A stretch of 9,065 nt of DNA from Bdellovibrionales bacterium (GTDB lineage: Bacteria > Bdellovibrionota > Bdellovibrionia > Bdellovibrionales > UBA1609), in NCBI GenBank assembly GCA_028279085.1, contig JANQSX010000001.1, positions 1 to 9,065 of the forward strand, read 5' to 3'. Shown here piece by piece: positions 1 through 7,000 of this stretch. Positions within the stretch are counted from its first letter, which is position 1. Each line of letters opens with the position of its first letter. The notes beneath the pieces were generated by a model, which saw only the letters and a list, made by a program, of their open reading frames with translations, did not search any database and was not told the origin of the DNA. Made by a program: the position numbers and the translations under genes.

Positions 1-190
1 TAGGAGCAATCTCCACTAAATCCAAAGCCTTTTCCGCCGCTAGAGACATTGCTTCCTGGGGAGGCATTACCCCTAACATATCACCCGCTTCATTCACTAC
101 ACGCACTTCTGTAGCGGTAATTCTTTCATTCACTTTAAACTTTTCCTCTTTTTTAACTGCCCCTCTGAATTTTTTTTTGAACTTACGAAT
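1..190 (-). CDS. infC: Translation initiation factor IF3, N-terminal part (runs off left edge)
   Basis: The 63 visible codons on the minus strand encode the start of bacterial IF3, which binds the 30S subunit, prevents premature 50S joining and monitors initiator tRNA and start-codon choice. After a basic N-terminal extension (RKFKKKFRGAVKKEEKFK) comes the IF3 N-domain signature: VNERITATEVRVV, then an LGVM segment, and ALDLVEIAP at the edge. The C-domain lies outside the window. The reading frame is closed by a TAA not far upstream and contains no ATG in the start region. The best start is ATT at 188-190, six bases after a strong GGAGG. An AUU start is known for E. coli infC, where IF3 represses its own translation. 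A GTG further in (VNERIT) is possible but has a poorer, more distant SD and would drop the basic extension. The gene lies downstream of thrS, the classic order. Identity is near certain; the start is an inference. Confidence 0.93.
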   Translation of the reverse strand, partial: MRKFKKKFRGAVKKEEKFKVNERITATEVRVVNEAGDMLGVMPPQEAMSLAAEKALDLVEIAP

Positions 191-193
191 AAG

Positions 194-203
194 CCACCTC
201 CTT
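194..203 (-). promoter_or_regulatory. Strong Shine-Dalgarno of infC
   Basis: The minus strand reads AAGGAGGTGG here, close to a full complement of the 16S 3' end. GGAGG (197-201) sits six bases before the ATT at 188-190, an ideal spacing. This is the strongest ribosome site in the window, and its position is the main reason for choosing ATT as the infC start. Confidence 0.8.
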
Positions 204-249
204 ATTTAATACTGTTATTGATTAATATAATACCCCAAATACACATAAA

Positions 250-279
250 TTTATATAACAAATATACCCTTAATAACAA
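250..279 (-). promoter_or_regulatory. Candidate promoter for infC in the thrS-infC gap
   Basis: On the minus strand TTGTTA (274-279) is followed after 18 bp by TATAAA (250-255); an overlapping TATATA (252-257) gives 16 bp spacing. The start would fall near 243, giving a leader of roughly 50 nt before the infC start. The region is so AT-rich that promoter-like hexamers occur by chance, so this is tentative; infC may also be read through from thrS. No convincing terminator lies between thrS and infC. Confidence 0.3.
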
Positions 280-313
280 TCCTAAAATAGACACTTGTAT
301 AAAATTTTTTCAA

Positions 314-2242
314 TTAAAAATTAATATCCGGTTCTTTCTTTTCAATTATATTTAAGATTTTTTCAATAAAAGTATTTTTTTTCAATGAAATACTTTCTCC
401 ATTTCGTAAACGAACAGACAAAGAATCCGACTGCATCTCCCGCTCTCCTGCCACAGCCATACAAGGAATACGACGAAGGCGGGCTTCCCGAATTTTATAA
501 CCCAATTTCTCAGCCCTTATATCCACTTCCACACGAACACCAAGAGATTTTAATTGATCAGCATATTCTTCGACATATTTTTCCTGATCCTTGGAAATAT
601 TAATCAGCAACACTTGAACAGGTGAAAGCCACAATGGTAAATGACCTCCCGTATGCTCCAGATACACTCCAATAAACCGCTCCAAAGAACCTAAAATAGC
701 CCGATGTAAGAGAATAGGTGTTTTTTCCTTATTATCACTATCTACATATTTTAAATTAAAAGCTTTCGGCATATTAAAATCACATTGAAGAGTCCCCAAC
801 TGCCAGGAGCGATTCATTGCATCTACAAATAATAAATCCAGCTTAGGCCCGTAAAAAGCCCCTTCCCCCGGATGTATTTCAAATGGAATTTTTAACTTTT
901 CCAAGATAGCGGATAGAGTATCTTCCGCTTTATTCCATATACTATCATCTCCCATAGAGTTTTCCGGCCGGGTGGATAAAGCCACTTTATAATCTTTTAA
1001 ACCCAATTGATGATAAACCTTTTGAAACATCTGTAAAATACTTTCTATTTCCTGATCCAAATGTTCCGGCGTACAAAATACATGAGCATCATCCTGACAC
1101 ATGCTATTCACACGAGTAATTCCATGTAAAACCCCTTTTTTTTCTTTTCTATGCAAACGACCAAAGTCCGCTACCCTCCAGGGCAAATCTCTATAGGATC
1201 GTTTTTGAAAAGAATAAAGCACACAATGCCCGGGACAGTTCATCGGTTTGATAAAAAACTCTCTTTCTTCATCTACAGAAACAGCATACATGTTTTCTAC
1301 AAAATGTTCCTTATGACCAGAACGGGAAAAAAGATCAGAACTAAATACTTGTGGTGTAATCACTTCTTCATAACCAAATTGAAGATACATCTTTTGTAAA
1401 AATTTTTTTAATTCATTGTAAATAATCGTCCCTGCACCCGTAAAAAAAGGATGACCGGTAGAAAGATCAGAGAAGTAAAAAAGCCCCATTTCTTTTCCTA
1501 ATTTTCGATGATCTCTTTTAGCCGCTTCTTCCAAATCCCTTAAGTGTTTTCTTAATTCTTTGTCTGTATGAAAAGCCGTTCCATAGATTCGTTGCAGTTG
1601 ACTGTTTTTTTCATCTCCTCTCCAATAAGCTCCTGATTGATGTAATACTTTAACAGTTCCAATTTGCGATAAATTACTAACATGAGGGCCTTTACACAAA
1701 TCCAACCATTCCCCTTGTTTGTACACACTCACTTCCGGTTCATTAAGTTCTTCTATGATCTCCACTTTATAATCTTCTTTCATTTCTCGAAAAACGGAAA
1801 TAGCTTTCTCTTTGGACCATACTTCTTTTGTCACTTTTAACTTACGGTCTATAATTTCTTTCATTTTTTTTTCTATTTTCTCCAAATCCTCAGGATGAAA
1901 AGGGCGGGGAGAATCAAAGTCATAATAAAAACCATTTTCAATGACCGGACCGATAGTTACCTTTACATCCGGCCACAACTCCTGAACAGCCTGCGCCATA
2001 ACATGAGCTGAGGAATGTCGAATCACCTCTAAGGATTCCTTAGAAGGTGTAAATACCATCTGCACATGATCTCCATTATTTAAGGAGGTTCGTAAGTCAG
2101 ACACTTCTCTGCTTTTATTGATAAAGGCACCGACCGCTTGAGAGCTTTTTTTAGGAAAAAGTTTCTCCGCCAGCTCTAAAACTGTCAACTGCTTAGGAAC
2201 ATCTATGGGGCCGGAATCCGGCAAGTACAAGCGCATACTCAC
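314..2242 (-). CDS. thrS: Threonyl-tRNA synthetase, full length
   Basis: ThrRS charges tRNA-Thr with threonine in the cytoplasm and hydrolyses mischarged Ser-tRNA-Thr. All domains are present in 642 residues, the same length as the E. coli enzyme. A TGS domain covers about 1-64. The N2 editing domain has its four expected residues, H76 and H80 (HSSAH), C183 and H187 (LCKGPH). The class II catalytic core spans about 245-535, with zinc ligands C336 (MNCPGH), H387 (QDDAH) and H513 (LLHRA), a motif 2 arginine (HRKE, R365), the STRPE motif near 423-427 and motif 3 (HRAILGSLERF). The anticodon-binding domain is about 540-640. The first in-frame start is GTG at 2240-2242; an ATG two codons later (2234-2236) fits equally well, and neither has a clear Shine-Dalgarno. 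infC follows 123 bp downstream. One mild oddity is RVNSM where many ThrRSs have RVR followed by an aromatic residue. Confidence 0.98.
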   Translation of the reverse strand: MSMRLYLPDSGPIDVPKQLTVLELAEKLFPKKSSQAVGAFINKSREVSDLRTSLNNGDHVQMVFTPSKESLEVIRHSSAHVMAQAVQELWPDVKVTIGPVIENGFYYDFDSPRPFHPEDLEKIEKKMKEIIDRKLKVTKEVWSKEKAISVFREMKEDYKVEIIEELNEPEVSVYKQGEWLDLCKGPHVSNLSQIGTVKVLHQSGAYWRGDEKNSQLQRIYGTAFHTDKELRKHLRDLEEAAKRDHRKLGKEMGLFYFSDLSTGHPFFTGAGTIIYNELKKFLQKMYLQFGYEEVITPQVFSSDLFSRSGHKEHFVENMYAVSVDEEREFFIKPMNCPGHCVLYSFQKRSYRDLPWRVADFGRLHRKEKKGVLHGITRVNSMCQDDAHVFCTPEHLDQEIESILQMFQKVYHQLGLKDYKVALSTRPENSMGDDSIWNKAEDTLSAILEKLKIPFEIHPGEGAFYGPKLDLLFVDAMNRSWQLGTLQCDFNMPKAFNLKYVDSDNKEKTPILLHRAILGSLERFIGVYLEHTGGHLPLWLSPVQVLLINISKDQEKYVEEYADQLKSLGVRVEVDIRAEKLGYKIREARLRRIPCMAVAGEREMQSDSLSVRLRNGESISLKKNTFIEKILNIIEKKEPDINF

Positions 2243-2257
2243 GATTAAGAAGCTGTA

Positions 2258-2265
2258 AACCGGTT
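2258..2265. repeat. AACCGGTT palindrome in the thrS leader
   Basis: A perfect 8-bp palindrome lies about 15 bases upstream of the thrS start region and is one of the few GC-containing patches in this AT-rich leader. With no loop it would not form a hairpin by itself. It could be an operator or a chance feature; nothing in the sequence ties it to a regulator. Confidence 0.3.
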
Positions 2266-2332
2266 AATAAACATAAAAAAAGAAAGATTTTGAGTAATAT
2301 TAAATAAGATAACTATGCCAAACATATAACCC

Positions 2333-2362
2333 ATTATATACAAAGAATCTCTGTTTATTCAA
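2333..2362 (-). promoter_or_regulatory. Probable thrS promoter
   Basis: On the minus strand TTGAAT (2357-2362) is followed after 18 bp by a perfect TATAAT (2333-2338). Transcription would begin near 2326, giving a thrS leader of about 84 nt. A second possible site lies inside that leader: TTGGCA (2316-2321), 16 bp, TATTAC (2294-2299). The placement just after the protease gene and its terminator-like hairpin supports independent thrS transcription. Confidence 0.55.
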
Positions 2363-2396
2363 ATAAAAAACAATAAAAGTTTTTTGCTTAAAAAAC
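2361..2396 (-). terminator. AT-rich terminator-like hairpin after the protease gene
   Basis: On the minus strand a 7-bp stem GTTTTTT/AAAAAAC (2390-2396 with 2379-2385) closes a 4-base loop. It is followed by TTTTATTGTTTTTTATTT, a long T-rich tract. The stem overlaps the protease stop codon (2388-2390). With only one G-C pair the hairpin is weak, so this is a candidate intrinsic terminator rather than a sure one. Its position just upstream of the thrS promoter is what a terminator would need. Confidence 0.4.
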
Positions 2397-3737
2397 ACCA
2401 AAACAGTTACCTCCATGCTCTCCACCTATACTCTGTAAAGAACTTTCCCTCTTATTTAATGAGAAAGAAGGTGTTTCTCTAAGATGAAGTTCCTCTAAAA
2501 GTTGACTGGCTTCTATTTTAAGCTCTGCAGAAATCTCTTTATCATCTATAATAGCCTTTACTTGTTGAATAGCTCCATGGTGATTTTGAGCTGCGGCTTT
2601 TTTATACCAATAAAAAGCTTTTTCTAGATCCCTTGGTAAGCCTAAAAAACCATTAACATAAGAAATACCAAAAAATAATTGAGCATCAGATAGTTTTCCT
2701 TCTATAGCTGCTTTTTCAATCAAATAACGAGCCTCTTTAATCAACTCTTGGTATTCTGCTTCCAGCTTACGAGGTAAATCTCTTTCTTCTGCAATAACCT
2801 TAAGCAATTCTTCAGAACCCACCTTACCTTCAGTGATTAATTTAGCTAAATAAAACTGCGCCTCATACACGTCTTGAGCGGCGGCTTTACGAAACCATTC
2901 GGCGGCTTTATTATTATTCCCTTTTTTCATATACTCCAAACCAATAAAAAATCGAACTATCCGATCACCTAAATATCCCATAGACAAAAAAATCCTTCTT
3001 TCCTCTGTTATACAACTAGCAGAAGAACAAGATAAATTAGGTTTTGATAATAATTTTTTTATTCGCTGAGCAGACACAAAAACTATCCCATGATGTTCCG
3101 TTAGAATGTTAATACCTGCCAATCTATCATTAAAAAATACCGGCCCCCCACTCACCCCCGACAAGAGTTTCCCGTTTCTACTGTCCATCCTCATAAAGGA
3201 ATGTTCACCAAAATAACCACTACCTAAAAATTTTCCGTTCTCAATATAAAAATCAGTATTACGTTTGATACTCTCATCCACTGGAAAACCTACTGTCTTT
3301 AACTCTACCCCGGGTTTTATATCTTTTTGCAGATCAACGAAAGAATCAGGAGAATAGAAAAAGCTTGATTGATAACCCTCAAGTTTAAGCACAGCTAAGT
3401 CATATTTTTTATCTAAACTTCTAATTTTTATAAAGTCTGTAACATTAACAAACCCCAATGTTGGGTTAGACAAAAAGAATCCACTGTTTTCTATTGAATT
3501 TCTTATTTTTGTAACAATATGAAAGTCTGTTACTAAAATATCAGGAGCTACAAAAAAACCGGTCCCTTTTGTACGGCCAGGAATAATAATCTTCACAATT
3601 CCCGGATATTCACTGTTTTCCAAAACACTATTACTTTTATCATTATCCGCACTACCTTCCTTTGCAGCCATAGCATCAGATATAAAAACAAATACCGGAA
3701 AACATAAAAAGAAAAGTAATTTATTGAGTAAGATCAT
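2388..3737 (-). CDS. Secreted trypsin-like serine protease with C-terminal Sel1 repeats
   Basis: The 449-residue product begins with a Sec signal peptide (LLFFLCFPVFVFIS, probable cleavage after DAMA near residue 24), so it should act in the periplasm or outside the cell. Residues about 46-230 form a trypsin/DegP-type chymotrypsin fold with a complete triad: H73 in TDFHIV, D113 in YDLAVLKL and S196 in GVSGGPVF. GTGFFVAP before the His strand is also typical. No PDZ domain follows. Instead residues about 261-390 contain Sel1-like (TPR-like) repeats, clearest as AAEWFRKAAAQ (278-288) and DLEKAFYWYKKAAAQ (370-384), with a degenerate unit and an acidic insertion between them. Such repeats usually mediate protein contacts. 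Cys237 and Cys242 between the domains could form a disulfide. A GGTGA just before the ATG is a plausible ribosome site. The substrate is unknown; the gene is divergent from the large membrane protein gene. Confidence 0.88.
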   Translation of the reverse strand: MILLNKLLFFLCFPVFVFISDAMAAKEGSADNDKSNSVLENSEYPGIVKIIIPGRTKGTGFFVAPDILVTDFHIVTKIRNSIENSGFFLSNPTLGFVNVTDFIKIRSLDKKYDLAVLKLEGYQSSFFYSPDSFVDLQKDIKPGVELKTVGFPVDESIKRNTDFYIENGKFLGSGYFGEHSFMRMDSRNGKLLSGVSGGPVFFNDRLAGINILTEHHGIVFVSAQRIKKLLSKPNLSCSSASCITEERRIFLSMGYLGDRIVRFFIGLEYMKKGNNNKAAEWFRKAAAQDVYEAQFYLAKLITEGKVGSEELLKVIAEERDLPRKLEAEYQELIKEARYLIEKAAIEGKLSDAQLFFGISYVNGFLGLPRDLEKAFYWYKKAAAQNHHGAIQQVKAIIDDKEISAELKIEASQLLEELHLRETPSFSLNKRESSLQSIGGEHGGNCFGVF

Positions 3738-4069
3738 TTCACCAACATTTCATAAATATTTTTTAATATAGTACATCATTTATATGTATGTAATAATATG
3801 TAAGAATCCACCTGCAATTTTTACTGAATATCAATTATACTAATACTTCATATAAAAAAATATACAAATTAGTGAATGATGTATTTTTTTCATACTCATT
3901 TAATTGCCTAATACATTTTAACTGCCTATAAAATCATTCCAGTCATATAAAATAACATTATAATTTTTATAAATCTCCAAATAATGTATGAATGATAAAT
4001 CTATATATTTTTTTCAACTAATAAAAAAAGCCTTGATTTCCAAGTTGAAATAATTATACTCCGGCGACA
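3738..4069. other. Divergent AT-rich intergenic region
   Basis: This 332-bp gap lies between the protease start (minus) and the large membrane protein start (plus), so it must carry at least two promoters. I see no ORF of note, tRNA or structured RNA. The plus-strand promoter at its right end is convincing and listed separately. For the minus strand there is a perfect TATAAT at 3834-3839 without a good -35, and weaker TA-rich boxes near 3760-3775, so the protease promoter cannot be fixed. TA-rich runs and a 9-bp inverted pair, tacatcatt (3772-3780) and aatgatgta (3875-3883), are present but may be chance in such biased sequence. Confidence 0.7.
4033..4060 (+). promoter_or_regulatory. Promoter of the large membrane protein gene
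   Basis: TTGATT (4033-4038) is followed after 16 bp by TATACT (4055-4060), a good sigma70-type pair. The -10 box ends 9 bp before the ATG at 4070. Transcription would normally begin about 6-8 bases after the box, leaving a leader of only a few bases or none. The bases between box and ATG (ccggcgaca) contain no Shine-Dalgarno, which is consistent with a leaderless mRNA. Confidence 0.55.
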
Positions 4070-7000
4070 ATGTTTAATTTACTGATCCGCTTTTTTATTT
4101 GTATTAGTTTAACATTTTGTCCAACCTGGTCTTTCGCTCAAGCCGTACCGGAAGAGCAAACACCGGACAACATAAGGCAAGAGCAACTAGATGTAGTTAA
4201 TAACTATAACAAAAAAGCAGACTCCTTATTTGAACACATATTTGGCCTTAGATCTTCCACTCAATCTTATACCAATCACCCTTTGGATTTTTATTCCCTG
4301 CTTGGTCAAAATATTTATCTATTAGAAACTACAGGAATTATAAAAAAAACAAGAAAAGTAATAGTAAAGCACGAAGAAAACATAAGCAACGAAGAAAAGA
4401 AAAAGGAACTATTAGGAGCAAAACCTTTTTTTTACCATATAAATCCAGATAATATTCTTGTTGAAGTTGCCAAATTAAGTGAATCCACTGAAATGGTTAC
4501 AACAAATGAATCCTCAAATAAAACAGCAAATAATATAGAAATAGCAGAAGGTATTATTAATGCTCGTGGTGACGCCATTGTAGATATTCTACCTTCTGAA
4601 AAACAGAATAGCTATATGGGAAAACATCATATTATCCAAGATAAAAACTCCCGTTACACTTTTCAAATTAGCTATCAAGGACAAACACTACATACCTTCT
4701 CAAATAACATTCAATGGATTAGTTTTTTTGGACCCTATCTGGTGTTTATGGAAGGCTCACAAGTTTATGAAAATAAATCTAATTTATCTTTCATTGATTT
4801 AAATTACTTTCGTTCAGCTATTGGAAGAACAGTGCTTCCTATTTTTCGCATTCCCATTTCCACTGATTCTCCTGAGAAAGTGGACCTATTATTGAATCCA
4901 TCGGAAATATCGGTAAATAAAGACAGCCTTACTATTAGAGGGGGAGGGACAGAACACATAATATCAAATGTACAAATGAATGAAATAGCTAAAACCCAAC
5001 ACTTCATCTTTAATGTGCTGGTATCCCTACTCAGTACTGATAGATACTCCAGAGATATGCTGCCCTTTTTCAAAGATATCGCTCATTATGCTAAAGAGTT
5101 GCTGCAACAAACACAAAAAAAAGAACCGGCTTTGGAAACCACAAAACAAAACAGGGAATTTAGTGAATCACAAAAAATCGTGGAGCAAGTGACCACTGAA
5201 TTATTAAAAGCACGTGTGGATTTAGGAGCCCCGTCTCACCACACCGGTCATTATGGACAGGTAAAAGCCGCTCAATCCCGTCTGGGAGATTTTCAGTTAA
5301 GTGAAGTGGATAAAGAGGCACTTGATAATTCCTTAAAGCATTTAGAAACGGATGAAAGGTTTCAAAAAGCTCTACAAGATTTGTATGTTCAAAAATTTGG
5401 AAAAAGAAAAATTTTTGAGAGAATAAAAGGTCTGTGGGCGCAACTATCCCGACCTCAACCTCTTGGAGCGGCAAAAATACAATCCGCTTTAGGTTTAATT
5501 GCTAATTCTGTCCGGCCGGGTGGAACAGTGGAAAACCGTTCTAAAGTTTTTCAAGAAGGTTTCTACCAATTATTAACACATAAAAAGCGTATGATAGCTG
5601 TGCCCGTCTTAATCGGAATGACCGGATTTGCAGCACCGGAAGCCGCAGAATTTTATGTAACAACCATCTCTTATGTAGGGCAAACTCTAGGAGAGATAGG
5701 CACTGTTCTAACAAAAGTAAAAGAACTGAAATCTGTCGTAGATATGTCTCAAGCATATAATACTTACATAGCTGATGGAAAAGTTATTCCTAGCTCTATA
5801 GGTTTAGCTAGTGTATTCGGGGCCATGTTTCTATTGATATACACTTTACACATCCCAATCAACACGATGCGTTTTGTGAAATATCTGAAAACACAAAGAG
5901 CCTATGAGCACCAGCATTCAGCGGATATTCATCGTAAGAAATTCTGGGAACACTTTAAAGCTTTTGCCAGTGAAACAAGAAACACCTATTACAAAAATTT
6001 AGCCCATGGAGAGTTTAAAAAACTAGGAATGCCTGCTACTTTTATTTTACCGGATAACTCTAATGTAGAGATGGCATTTCAAACTATGGAACGACTCAGT
6101 TCCGTTATAGAAGATTACAAAAATACAGAATTCACTATTCATTTAAAAGTAAATATAAATGGAGGCGAAAAGAAACTACACTTTATCTCCTCCTCCGAAG
6201 AAAATAGAGAACAAAACAGATTCACTTTGAAATTACAATCAGCAGACACTAGTGCCACTCGCTTCTTTTTCCTGAAAGAGGGAATGATAACCGATATGTT
6301 TGAAGATAATCTCTTACGAAGCAACACCTCTATTGAGATTCATATTGAAAATAAATCAGGTAAAATCAGTTCTTTATATACGGGTAACTTCATAAACCAC
6401 TCCTTTACAAGACAAGAAAAAGAAGCATTACAAGAAGTTTTAACAGAAACAAAATACCAGAAGATATATGATGATATGGTGAATTCTGTGATGAAACAGA
6501 AGGAGCGCACCTCTTCACAGGGGGCAGTGGACTTAACAGAAATAAACTTGTCAGAAACAGAAGTAAAAAATATAGGTCAGGCTTTAAAGATTTTTTTCCT
6601 GAACCTTTCTTCTTTTGCCAACACAGAATATGTCAAAGTAACTATTTGGAACTACTGGTTTTTAATAAGAACCTTTATGACTTATCCGCGGGCTTTGATC
6701 ACTTTTTCTATTTTTCCACACTATTTCAATAGAGTGTATACCCAATCACACACACCTACACCTTTTAACAATGGAAACCAATTAGGACTTATTGGTCTGA
6801 ACATTGATACGGCCAGAAGATTATACCCCTCAGGAAGAGAATACCTATCCGCTTTAAAACAATTTGAAGCCGAGATTATTCCTATTGAGCGTCAATACCT
6901 TAGAGCGGTCGCCGAATATGCTTATCTTACAGCCTTAAAAAGATCTATTAATAAAGAAAGTCAAATGGACAACCTTATTGCATCCGGCGTGCAAAAACAC

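Noticed and set aside
299..322. AATTTTT/AAAAATT hairpin just after thrS
   Set aside because: The stem is entirely A-T and no T tract follows on the minus strand, so it is unlikely to terminate transcription before infC.
385..1399. Short plus-strand frames inside thrS
   Set aside because: They are antisense to conserved ThrRS coding sequence and resemble nothing.
3772..3883. 9-bp inverted repeat tacatcatt / aatgatgta in the divergent intergenic region
   Set aside because: The arms are 94 bp apart in very AT-rich sequence where such a match is expected by chance, and it is not centred on a promoter.
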